A stretch of DNA of 64,000 nt, taken from the NCBI GenBank assembly GCA_009103225.1, contig RHPI01002090.1, positions 250,214 through 314,213 of the forward strand, in the 5' to 3' direction. The notes beneath the pieces are model-generated. The model was not told the DNA's origin, did no database searches, and worked only from the letters and a program-made list of their open reading frames with translations. The stretch is from Chlorokybus atmophyticus. Taxonomy: Eukaryota > Streptophyta > Chlorokybophyceae > Chlorokybales > Chlorokybaceae. Numbering within the stretch: position 1 is the first letter of the stretch; the number at the start of each line of letters is the position of its first letter. The translations under genes and the position numbers were made by a program. This document shows, in pieces, positions 11,349-22,801 of this stretch.

Positions 11349-12940
11349 CTCTCGCAAAGCTGAAGCTCTTGACAAGTCCCGGAGGGTGTCCTTGAAGAGA
11401 GATGTTGTCTACCATTACTTTAACTTGCTGGAGAAGACAGTTGCAGAGTTGGGAGTGGGACCAGAGCGCATCATTTCCGCTGATGAAGTGGGAGTTGAAC
11501 CCGACACCGCAGTCCAAAACCAAAGGGTCATCTGTGAAAGGCAAGTATTAGCTGATGCATGTTGTGTCATGCAAATGAGTAGCTGCAAATGAGTAGCATG
11601 CTCACATGTTGCGTGGCTTGCAGTGGTGCCAGGCAGCAACCACAGGCAGCCGAGAACATGTCACCCTCATGGCTGCAGTCACTGGTGCTGGCTATGCCTT
11701 CCACCCTCTCGTAATCATGAAAGGCAAACGAGTAACCAAAGATTACCGCAAGTTCGATGTGGCCCAAGCTGTGTATGCTGCCCAAGAGAACGCGTGGATG
11801 ACAACTGAGCTGTTCGAGTTGTGGATTTGCAAGCTGGTTGAATGGATGCCTGGCGGTGTGTCCCCTGCAAACCCTGCGCTGCTTGTTGTGGACGGCCATG
11901 TTAGTCGTTACAACAGCGAGATGGTCAAGTATGCCATGCAGCGTGGGCTACACATCCTCGTCCTCCCCCCTCACACAACACACCGCCTGCAAGTCCTTGA
12001 CGTCAGTTGCTTTCACCCCTTCAAGGAGGTCTACCGCAGGAAGTACAGAGAGCGCAAAAAAAAAAGATACAACCATGACCTTGGGAGGGAAGAGTTTTTG
12101 GAATTGCTTGTACAACCATGGCGTGAAGGATTGTCCCCCAGCAACATCATCGGTGGCTTCAGAGCGTGTGGACTTTGGCCTCTCAACAAGCATGTGCTCG
12201 ACAAGTACTTCCCTGCAGAAGACACTCACATCCCCCCCGCCATGCACAATCTCCTCAATGCCATTGACCTGGAAGCAGCTGCACAGTCAGAGTAGGGCCA
12301 CACAGCAGCTGGAGCAGAGCATGCCCCAACATCAACAGCACAAGAGCAAGCTGGAATTGCACAGAAGAAGGGCAAGAAGAGGCTGCGCGGCATCTACTGC
12401 GCCCATATGTTGACAAGCCCAGAGCTGGCAGCTGCTCTGGAGAAGGAGAGACTGGAAGCGGAAGCAAAGGAACAGCAAGCAGTCGCACGCAAAGAGGCAG
12501 CAAAGCAGAAGAAGCAAGATGCAGCAGCAGCTGCCATTGAGAAGGCAGCTGCTGCTGAACTCAAGCGCAAAGCTGCTGCGCTCAAGCGCATGCAAAAGGC
12601 AAACCATGCACAACAGAAGCAAGCGGACAAGTTGACAAAAGAGAGGGAGAAGCAGGAGGCGCAGCAGGCAGCTGATGCGGAGGCTCACCTTGTGTCGCAG
12701 CAGAGGGACAAGACAGGGAAGGAAGCGGAAGCCCTGCTGTTGCGCTATGTCTGGGACCCAATGGAGTGCCACAATCAGCTTGGGGAACCACTCTGGGACT
12801 GGGCGGAAAACTTCTCCACAATGATGGTATCGCCAACGCTGTATGTACGTGAGCAAGCCAGGGCTGCAGGCGCAAGTTGGAGGGCAAAGAAGACTAGACG
12901 ACAGGCAGAGATTCATAGATGCCTGCAAGCAAACAGCTAG
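11122..12940 (+). pseudogene. Pogo-type DDE transposase, catalytic part and coiled-coil tail, one in-frame TAG
   Basis: A CENP-B-like second DNA-binding region (TWTQVCIEAGKR, then IPGKKWWYAFKKRHNLSSRK) leads into the DDE_1 core. The three acidic positions are in ISADEVG, LVVDGHVS and HRLQVLDVSCF, with 35 residues between the second and third (DD35D). One intron falls between about 11520 and 11630. The catalytic frame stops at TAG 12293-12295, but the same frame stays open to 12940 as a glutamate/lysine/alanine-rich coiled coil. The TAG is therefore probably a recent nonsense change of CAG, although a true stop with a separate downstream frame is possible. Confidence 0.8.
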
Positions 12941-13063
12941 TTAGGCCTAGTACACACGCATGTGCATAGGCAGAACCTTGTACATAAAACAACAACTTGC
13001 AACAATGCAACCATGCTATCAAAACGCACGCTGTGACATACTGTGACATACTCACACGCAAGC

Positions 13064-13064
13064 A

Positions 13065-13140
<76 letters not shown>

Positions 13141-13145
13141 GCGCA
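13064..13145. repeat. CA then CG dinucleotide repeat
   Basis: About 30 CA units run directly into about ten CG units, inside the right part of the transposon. Confidence 0.97.
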
Positions 13146-13648
13146 CAACCTATGGCATGCATCTGCTCTAAGCCGCCGCCATTGCCTACCTCCTGCAGCG
13201 ACACCGCCGCCGCCGCCCTCGCCAACCTCCTGCACAACAACCTCACAAACCACAACCATCTTGGCGGGCGGCTATGGCGGCAGTTTCCCACCATCTCATC
13301 AGCCTCGTAGTGGCTGCGTTACAGCCTGTAAGCGCCACAGACAATCGCCTGCGGCCCTGACCCTCACCCCGCCATCACCACCCATCACCACTGCCTGTGA
13401 CGCTAGCACAGGCGGCTCTGAAGTGGCCAAATTAGGGCAAAACTGATGGCGCCTCAAAGACGATACCACCCCTACTTTGGCGCGCCATAAGTTGAGATGT
13501 ACTCATTAAAAAATCAAAATAAAAATAGTTCTGGATAGCCTAGGTCCTAAGGAACAATAAACTTATACACTTTACTGCCAAATAAGTTAAGTGGCGGTCG
13601 CAATAAACTTAAAACCGCGAAAATGGGCCAGATTAGGAGCCTTTACTC

Positions 13649-14880
13649 TATTAGAAGGTAAGACAAGCAGGTGAAGTCGAAAAACAATTACCGTTTTGTT
13701 AATGCAACACAATCAGCATGCTTTCCGCGCCTCGTTTTAGCGACTGAAGTGACAACTGATTCTACCAATGAACTCAATCTTTATTACCACGCAACAGATG
13801 CAGCTTGGATTTTAAGCGCGCATTATAGTATATAATTTTGGCATATAATTACAACATATACATAATTATATATGCCAATTTGTTGCAAGAGTTTGATCCA
13901 CAAGTGGAAGCAGCTTCAGGCCTTGTAGCCTACATGCCTACAGTTAAACCGCCTTTTTGGGCAGCTGCGTATTGCAATTCGTTGATATGAAGTACGTATT
14001 ATTGACATGAAGCATATATAAGTAGAAGTATATATATCACTAAAAGTCGGCTATCATCTTGTGAATAATACTATTTAAATTGTATAACATGGACATGGAT
14101 TCCCATATGATCTCCCTCTCTGTATGCACAGATGGGGCCATTCTTTATATGCTTGGAAAGAGTGTGCATGTGCTTATATGTCGTGAATTTTGCCTGGTGG
14201 GAGATGTGCTCTCGTGCAAAATGTGCACACACAGAGGGTGTGCATAGTTCGGGTGTGCATACAATAAGGTTAAATTGTATTTGCAATAAGTATACGGCTG
14301 TGTTATTAACAATCTTACAAGGACAAAGTTACGTGTTGGGTTTCATTATGTCAACCGTGATACTACATATTAAATATTATATACCGTAATATATTACTAT
14401 CGTGAGAATATAAAAATCACATCCTATGGTGTTGCCTCATCAATACTAGAGAATAATATGTGCTATATGTGCTATGTGCTAGGTTGAAAAAACCTGGTTA
14501 AATAAACACTACAATGTGAACCAGTAATATATATTTATGCAATCATTACCTGTTTTACAATAACACGCAGTCCGTGGATATACGGCAAGGCAAACTTCAA
14601 GTTGCATGGACAATCACACGAAAATGTACATGATCACTGCAGTTCAGTGAACCAACGTCGGCGTTTTGCCGCTCGCTGCTACGGTTCGCTGCCACTTGGA
14701 CGTTGGGCAATCGCTGTGTGTCAGCTGCGGCGGTGGTGGTGGTGGTGTCGTCGTTGTCGTCGGTGGTGGCGGCGAGGGCAAGCTGATTGGCAAGCTGGGC
14801 GTCGCTCAGCGCACGCAGTAGGCTTAACAATGCGTAGGTAGTACAGTCACAGCTGTAGCCTGCTGCGAGGCAGCCATAGC
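13649..14880. other. AT-rich intergenic region
   Basis: No gene seen. Palindromic TATA-rich tracts such as tataattatatatgcc lie near 13830-13880. A short GGT-repeat tract at about 14728-14775 precedes the TRAPPC10 start. Confidence 0.5.
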
Positions 14881-17800
14881 ATGGCGGCGATCTCGCCGGA
14901 CAGCGGGTCCCCTGTGGCCTCTGCTGCCGGCGCCAATGCCGCAGATGGCCCCAAAGATGTCCTCGTGGAGGCTCGCAGGGTGCTCGTTTGTGGTGAGTCG
15001 CCTGTGTGTCAGCCTAGCCGTCATTGAGGCGCGGTGTATGCTTCTAGCAGGTGTCTAGCAGAAGACTAAACAGGCGGCAAACCATAGGTTGCAGGGTTGT
15101 CGTAGATAGATAGATCTTTTGGCCATGCTGTCAATAACAATAAGCTCATGCTTGCGTTAAAGTTATTGCGACTTGCTAGTATTGTTATAGCTGCGCTGTT
15201 CAAGCACTCAGTATGCAGCAAAGCCTTTCCTTCCTGTGTGCCACAGCTGCACATCGACCATATCAGCTTGCATTCGTTGCCAATGCGCAGTTTACTAGGT
15301 GCTCAGCACTACTCAGTGCCAGTGGTCACTCGCATACCGCACCGGTATACACACAACCAAAGCATTGTATGCCCTGCGTGTCGTCGTGTTGGTGGCGCAG
15401 CTTGCCCATCAAGCATATACTGGAAACAAGACGCATATCAGCATTCGGTTGATACGAGTGCAATTTACACGTGGTCATGTAACTGGTACTTGATGATGTG
15501 CAACAGTGGAGGACTTGGGTCGGCGTTGCTGGCAGCCTGTGCAAAAGCACTTCGAGGCGCGGGTACCACTTCGGCGACTGATCCTCAACAACAAGTTTGG
15601 CAGCCCTGCTCTGGTCACCAGCTTGCCTGTCGAGTTTGCACTGGCCAGCGACCCGCGCATTCTGGGCCTCGCTCGCCTCGGCAAAGACCCCATGCATTCT
15701 TATAGGACGCCCTACGCAAAGCTATTTCTCGTGACATGCGAGGTGTGGTTACGGGCAGAGCCGATCAGCTGTATATATGAGTAGCACCTGTGCATGGCTT
15801 TATACAAGCATGCTTGTGACACATTGCAGGAGATTGATGACTACAAGACGTTCTACAAGGAGAACATCCGCCCAAAGCTGCGCTCCGCTATTGAACAGGA
15901 GCAGTATGAATGGTGCATAGTGTACATAGAGAGTCCAGTTTTGGTTGCAGCCGATCCAAGCTATTCCAAGAAGCTGTTTGACAAAGTGAAGGACGATTTC
16001 AACACGCGGAAGCGCAAAAGGTAACCACAAGCTGCCTGGCAACATGCGCGCTCAGGCTATCCTTAGAAGTGAACATCCAGGCGCATTTACACCTTGCGCA
16101 TGCATCAGATGGTGCAAGGTGTTGATAGTACATTAAGGCTACAATGATATGTTTGTTTGCGTGAACCGGACAGTTCACTGACTGCGAGTACTCACTGTTC
16201 CAGATGTTGTAAATTGCCAGCAAAGTTTTGGGAGGGTGGTGCAGCAGCTTGGCAAGATGTTGAAGATAAGGTTGCAGAGTGCATACAGGTACTTTGAAAA
16301 CTTTGGTTGGCCAGCGAGGCAATTGTAGGAATCAACATTGGCCTTCTCTGCAGTTGTGCTTCGACCAAAGGCGCACGTGGTACGAGGCAGAAGTACGCAG
16401 AATGTCCGAGCAGCGGTTTGCTGCAGATGGCGATTTTGCTCGATTTTTTCTTGTAAAGGTGCTGCATTGTTTGTTGTCATTGATGCTAAACAGCAACCGC
16501 TAGCACAATGACATGCACGCATTGGGAGAAACAGTACTATAGGTATCAGCATTTCTACACACTACCACGTTAAATTGTTTATGGGCGCCTTGCAGGAAAG
16601 CTTGGCGTTTATGTTTGAGCTTGCGGGGTTGCATGAAGATGCGTTATACGAGTACGATGAGTTGGAGGCGGCGTTTGCGGAAACAAGTGAGCGAAGTTTT
16701 TGTTGACCACCTCAATGTGCAGCTGGGTTACTGCTGGGTTCTGCCAATGGCTAGTTATACAACGGGCGCTGCATGTGGTTGTAGTGAACTGTTGCTGTCG
16801 TTTTGCGGGATGGTGTAGGACCACATACACTGTAGGACCACTTACACTGTTCGCATGCTGTAAGGCTAATTGTTTGGACTTTGTGCAGTGAAGGGGGCCA
16901 TGTTTACAAAGCATGGTTTTGGTGGTATGGATGTCGGGGACGACTGGGCTAGCTTGCTTGACTACAAGCGGAAGCCTGTGCGCCAGAGGATGGCAGCCAA
17001 CGTTATTGTCGAGTTTGATGTTTGGCAATACCTGTTTGCCCGCCAAGCAAAGGCAAGCCTGACAAGCCGTATATAGTATTCTTGTCTGGTTTAGAGCAGA
17101 CTTGGGTGTGTTGGATTACCAACAGTTGATTCTGTGCTGGCAGCTTCTGTTCATGGCAAACCGCGCTATGGAGGTTGCTGAAAGAAGCCTAGCATTCATC
17201 CAGGCCTTCTCCTTCACGTTAGCGAGACATCAGGTATCTACTTTACCATAGGTGTGAGTTGCAGTTGCTGTATCAGCAGGAAAGCTTTGTGAACATGGAT
17301 TACTGTTATGGTATTTGTTGGCTTTATGTCTTACCCAAGAGAGGAGAAGTTGAAGTTGAAGTTGAAACAGTAGTGTTTTGGGTGGGTGGGCGGGGTGGGT
17401 GGGGGCAAACAGAGGGAGCTGCCTAACTTACTTGCGTCGCAGGATTTGTTTTCTCCAGGCTTCAGGGAGCTGTGGGTGATGTCCGCATGTCTGACGATAG
17501 CCAAGTGCACAGCTGACGCACAGGTAAGCATTGGCACAAATCTCTGTGGCCCAAGTTCTGTATGGAAGTTGCGCCCACGGGAACAGGACCTATCTGCACA
17601 GTTGCCACCCCATGTTGACGCCTTGAAGACTGATACGAACTTGGTTTTTAACTTGAACCATGGCAGCCATACGCTGGGCGTGCGGCGGGTGCGGAGCAAG
17701 GCCGGCGTCATTTCCATCAGCTGCAAGCTGATTTGTACTCCTATGCCCGCACCAAGGTAGCACTCAATGTGTTGTTTGAGTTGACACCAAGCATCCTGAT

Positions 17801-20800
17801 TTTCAGGTAACTCGTTTAACCTTTTGGTGCTCTTGTCAGTTGCTGAAGCTTGGTGCTTACCAAGGCATGGCAAGCAATATTGAAAGCTCTCCATGTATCT
17901 TTTCAAGGTACTCAGGCCAGTAGGAGTCCTTGCAGAAAAATGGCTATTGCGTTGTCCAGTCAAGCGCGCACGGCGCTGCCATGTGTTGCAGTACTCAGTT
18001 CACCTTTTGTTATCCCTGCACTCAGTGACTTGGCTACACCGCAAACAACACCTCGCATACGCGCCGCCACTTGGCCTGTGAAGCATCAGCGACAGGTATT
18101 TTTATTGGGTACCCATTGCGCATCATGTGTTCATGTGGCGGTAACACGCCAGAACATCTTGACAGGTCCATCATGAACTGCCTCCAAGTGGATTGCGGCG
18201 CACGGTGCGCGCAGATTCTGCGGAGTATGTACATAGTGAAGCTGATGACGCAAGGTCCGATGCGGGCTCGACGTCAACGCGAGATGTTGGCGATGAGCGC
18301 CCGAGCATTGACGGGGATGCAGAGCTTGCTACCGACAATGAAGCAAGCACAAGCGACTCCACGCAAGTGCATCAATCGCAAAATGGACGGGCACGGTGGC
18401 ACAGCCGGACATCCTCCGCCTCCTCCATTGACTTGTAAGTTATCTTGTAACACACTTGTGTTAATTACAACTTGGATACAGCACCGGTGAAAGGCTGCTT
18501 TTTGGACTGCAGGAACAGCAATAGCAATGGCCACATGGTCGTTGATGAAGGTAGTGACATCGGCACACCTGTTGGCTACCCACCCGAGGATGGACGCGAC
18601 ACCTTACCTGCCGAGTTTTCTATTACGTCACCCACGGATGTGCGCAAGCAGCGCGTGCATAGCTTTCTAAGCCCCTCGCAGCTTCAGCAGGCACTTAATT
18701 CGCAAAGGTTGTTTGAAGACTTGTATATAGAAGTTGCATTTTTAGCCGCTGAGAGTTACAGGGATGCTGGGTGGTTTCGCAATGCTGCCCTGCTTGATGG
18801 AGAGATAGGCGCTCTGCACTACTGCCGCAAAGAGTACGAGTTTGCTGTGGCCGCTTATGCACGCCAATGTGCACTTTACCACAAGGAATGCTGGACGTCA
18901 CTGCTCGCAAAGTCGCTGCCTAGGCTTGCTGAATCACAGGTAATGTATCCATGGTTACGTGCACAATCCAATTGCATGTGTGGACAACGACTTTGCAAGC
19001 TGTCTTTTACGTCAGCATGGTTTAAAGAACATTACTGCTGGTAGCCCGGCTGCGATAAGCATGCAGTCAGGCTTATGCAACACAGCTTACAGCTCGTTGT
19101 CAAGGCTGCTGTCAAACAATAAGTTGTTGCTTGGCAGAGGCGCACAGGTGATATCAGGGGCATGATTGCCACCAGCCTGCAGTTGCTTAGTTTGCCATCT
19201 GAGTTTCTATTGGACAGACAGTTCTGGCAAGAGCAGCTTGTATCAGGAGCTCGCGCAGAGGAAGGTGTCTCACCTCTTACGGAGGATGCGTCCGGTCTTC
19301 TGCTCTTCGCCCCCCAAGATGGGCCTCTGATGGAAGTATGCGCTGGGGACGCAGCAACCCTCACTTTAGCCGTGCACAGCGGGTTTCCACACACTGTCGT
19401 ATTCGACAGCCTGAGCGTGAGCCTTTGTCTTGACCAAAGCGGCAGCGGGGGCGAGTTGGCTGGCATAGTCGTGGCGCGTACTGAAGGGTCTGAGGAGTGG
19501 GCTCTCGTCCCTGGAGAGAACCATGTGCCTTTCAGCCTTACCGTTCGTGAAGAGGGTGACTACATCCCGTTGACACTGTATGCCAATCTTGGAGCTCTGC
19601 TTATGCAGTCACATGCCTGCAGGCAAAGGTGGGCATTGTGTCTGCCAGTATTTGTTGGCGCACAGCTTGCTTTGCCCATCTGCTCAACCTGCAGTTGTCT
19701 TATGGGCACAGGTTTGTTGCTGTTGGCGTGCGGGGCGACGCAAAACCCAGCAGTGCTGCAGACAGCGAAAGCTCAACTCCCAGCCCGCTAGCACGACAAA
19801 GTATGAACGACAGTCCATTCGATGTGAAGGAGGCCGCGCAGGTTCCATTACGCTATGGACCTGAAGCTGTGGGGCCCGTGCAAGCTTTTACGCGTCCTGC
19901 TGTGCAGGTCAGTACTCTTAATCTTGTCTTATTGCTTATGAAGTGCATTCCTTGAGTACATTGCTTGCGTAAATGCAACTTTTGTCTGCCAGCTTCACCA
20001 ATGCATTTCCTGACTTGCTGCAGGCTTCGCCAGAAAGGCCACGTGTGGAAGCCGAAGTCGTGCAGCATGGGCCGCTTGTGCTTGGTCAACCGCAGTGGCT
20101 GCCGTTGTTGATAAGACCTCTGCATGATGCTTTGACTGCAGCAGAGCTGCAAATCATGGAGCAGGCTGGTCTGCAACTCGATGCTGAGGAGGCTGTTGCC
20201 GTTACCACTGCATCAGATCAAGCTTCAGTCTGCCCCTTAAAACATGGTGTCATGTCCCTTCCTGCATGGGCTGACACCGAAGCATCCATCATCTGGCTTA
20301 GGCTCCGTGCAGCAACAACAGTGCAGTCTGTTGCAAGTACTCGTATAACACCGAGCGGTTCACGGCAGTCGTCTCAAGGCGCTTCTCCAGCAATGGTCCC
20401 AATGTCGCCTTCAAGCGAGCAGCCGGATTCCCCCCCCATGCTTGACATCTCGTCATTCCTATCCGCTGCAACAAAAGCAACCTTTGCTGAGAAGCTAGTT
20501 GGTGCTGTGCAGCACACCTTGTCGATTGTTTTGGTCTATGGTCGGGGTGGCAGAACTTTCAGCAGGTAGGCATGACCCACATTTTTAGCTTTCTCTCTAC
20601 TACTGCCTCTCATGCGAGTTTGCCTGTAGACACTTTGATCTCCAATTTGCTGAGCCCTTTCGAATACGAAACAAAGCAGTCAAGATTGGGAGCAAGATCG
20701 CGCTGCAGGCATGTGATGCTTGATACTGCATGTGTGGCCTGTGCTCGGGTTTTGACGTGTCTGCTGTCATATGTGCAGGTCAACTTGCGGTCGCAGCTGC

Positions 20801-21090
20801 TTGGGCAAACACTCCTCTCCAATGCAACCTTATCCTTGGAGGAGTCAAAAGCGACCGCAACCCTGCAGGGCTCCTTGCTGCCATTAAGGATTGGAGCAGA
20901 AGCGCAGGCAGCGCTGCTTTTCATGATAAACATCCCATCTCCAGTGACGTCTGCCAGCACAGGACAGCTTGTGATTGAGTACTCGTTTCCACCTTGTCTG
21001 CGACCTGAGTACCCAGTTCCAGCTAGAGTGCAGGATGAGAGTCGCGCTCTCACGTATTGTTGCACAGTGGCTCTGCCAGTGATGTCATGA
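14881..21090 (+). CDS. TRAPPC10: TRAPPC10/Trs130, TRAPPII complex subunit
   Basis: Subunit of the TRAPPII tethering complex, which activates Rab11/Ypt31-type GTPases at the trans-Golgi; the plant form (AtTRS130) acts in cytokinesis and polarised secretion. Nineteen exons: 14881-14992, 15507-15742, 15830-16020, 16204-16288, 16354-16458, 16596-16686, 16889-17052, 17144-17233, 17443-17523, 17667-17756, 17840-17907, 17936-18095, 18166-18434, 18513-18939, 19138-19628, 19712-19907, 20024-20565, 20630-20708, 20779-21090. Phases close to 1,262 residues, near the plant length of about 1,250. Family segments include FEARVPLRRLILNNK, CEIDDYKTFYKENIRPKLR, ESLAFMFELAGLHEDALYEYDELE, QYLFARQAKLLFMANRAMEVAERS and WFRNAALLDGEIGALHY. 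Two introns use GC donors (17053, 20709). The last exon boundary is least certain: another frame stays open past the TGA, so a further exon or a small frameshift there is possible. Confidence 0.9.
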
Positions 21091-21974
21091 CCATTCCGGT
21101 TGCTCTTCTACATGTGGCCAATCTTGGCACGCACTGTCCAGCGTTGCACCTGGTAAGTTGCGCTACCGCACATCCTTGCCGACTAGAGCTCCAACTCACG
21201 AGGCCTTGTTGTGCCAGGTGAATGTGTCAGCGCTGGTGAAGCTGTGGCAGACAACGTTCCTCGTGATGGCAGTGATGGCAAGGCAATACAAGTTGCTGCA
21301 GCTCTTCTGCTGAGCGGTCCGCCTGCATGTTTCAAGTGCTGGTGTGGTTGGCGTCATCTTGCATATGGGACATAGCCACCGATTGTTTGCACCTCCAGAT
21401 CGCTTCTCCCATGCATGCCTACCATCACAGCGTGGGTATATTCGGCAGTGTATGCGCCACATGTCCAGCTGTATGGCATAGCGGCAAACGTATGACGTAA
21501 GCCATTGCCACACATGGCGGTATTACGTTCATGCGATTGTTGCATGGTACAGGTTTCCAGTTGCTGTGTCACTTGGTCGCACACGCATAATCCACTTTTC
21601 GCAGGCTACATGCCTTCTATACGTTTATGCACATGTGGCTTCTATACATAGGTTGCATGACACCCCTTGCATGACACCCCTTGCATGCAACCTATGAGGC
21701 AAAACATCTTTTGTATACTCGCACGCTCTGTCAGTCCCACACCTACTCGGTCCACCACACAGCGGTACAGTCCTTTCTAAAAATGTCAGAACAGTCTAGT
21801 TGAGACTGGTGTGATGGGTGGCGTGCGTGCGTGCGTGTGTAAGGGATATATGACGTGCTGTTGTGCACACGCAACACCGTGCTACATGCACACCACCTCA
21901 ACATCACATGCATACTACTACATACCTCACCAAGTAGTGACCATCGCGCTACATGGTCTACTGCTGTGTGTGTG

Positions 21975-22005
<31 letters not shown>

Positions 22006-22784
22006 AACATATCGGATGCAGGGATTGTATCATGCATGAGCGTGTCATACACATGCCAACAATCAGCACAATCAGCACACTACACTATCACACTCACATT
22101 CACCACCGGGTTGGTTGCTATCTACTTACCTACCTTCACTAACGCCCTTACCCCGTGACACACACATGCATGCATGCAATTGTAATTACCTGTGTCAAGC
22201 ACAGTGTGTGCGTGCGCATGCGCATGCGTCACCGCGTGAGGAAAAGCAGCACAGCGCGCGACGCACACCACATGTACATAGATTGACATCAGTTGAGACT
22301 GGATTGCCCCACCTAGTATGCATTGCAGGTTAGACAGTGCTGGCACAAGGTGACAGCCTACTGGAATTGACTACAAGACAAACTAGAATCTTCCTACAAC
22401 ACCGAGCAAGCTGGTAAGAGACATTCAGAGAAAAAGCAAGCAACTGGCTAGGCTAAGCAACCTACCTGTCCACTAAGAAAGAACCTATGCACTAGGAATG
22501 ATACACATATGCGCAGAATCTATGAAACGTACACCAACAGGAGCATCATTTCCACACTTTGATTGATGGTTAGACAGTGCTGGCACAAGGTGACAGCCTA
22601 CTGGAATTGACTACAAGACAAACTAGAATCTTCCTACAACACGAGCAAGCTGGTAAGAGACATTCAGAGAAAACGCAAGCAACTGGCTAGGCTAAGCAAC
22701 CTACCTGTCCACTAAGAAAGAACCTATGCACTAGGAATGATACACATATGCGCAGAATCTATGAAACGTACACCAACAGGAGCA
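21091..22784. other. Intergenic region between convergent TRAPPC10 and VPS15 genes
   Basis: Holds GT/CA simple repeats near 21825-21840 and 21965-22005, a hairpin at 21647-21696 and the tandem duplication at 22330-22801. No additional gene is supported. Confidence 0.55.
21647..21696. repeat. Hairpin with 13-base arms
   Basis: The arm cataggttgcatg (21647-21659) pairs exactly with catgcaacctatg (21684-21696). The loop is built from the tandem unit gcatgacacccctt. Confidence 0.8.
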
Positions 22785-22801
22785 TCATTTCCACACTTTG
22801 A
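22330..22801. repeat. Tandem duplication of the VPS15 3' end, 240-base period
   Basis: Two near-identical units, 22330-22569 and 22570-22801, differ mainly by a one-base indel. The proximal unit contains the real VPS15 stop codon (22785-22787) and the last codons; the distal unit repeats these plus the 3' flank. Confidence 0.92.

Larger units (their letters stand above)
9246..13648. mobile_element. Pogo/Tc1-mariner-superfamily DNA transposon, 4.4 kb, with TIRs and TA duplication
   Basis: The left end GGGTAAAGGCTCCTTATT (9246 on) and the right end, read on the minus strand, GAGTAAAGGCTCCTAATC (from 13648) match at most positions over about 23 bases. Both ends are flanked by TA (9244-9245 and 13649-13650), the Tc1/mariner/pogo target duplication. 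A second inverted pair, gccctaatttggcca (about 9275) against its complement (about 13426), lies inside. The interior encodes a pogo-type transposase with an HTH_psq domain and a DDE_1 catalytic domain, plus a coiled-coil tail. An internal tandem duplication and in-frame stops indicate a damaged copy. Confidence 0.9.

Noticed and set aside
12332-12928. Long leucine/cysteine-rich frame antisense to the transposase tail
   Set aside because: It is the complement of a GCA/AAG-rich coiled-coil coding stretch and has no domain features.
21091-21260. Extra TRAPPC10 coding sequence after the TGA
   Set aside because: Another frame remains open (DVMTIPVALLHVANLG), but no splice pair of acceptable size links it, and the protein already has the length of plant Trs130.
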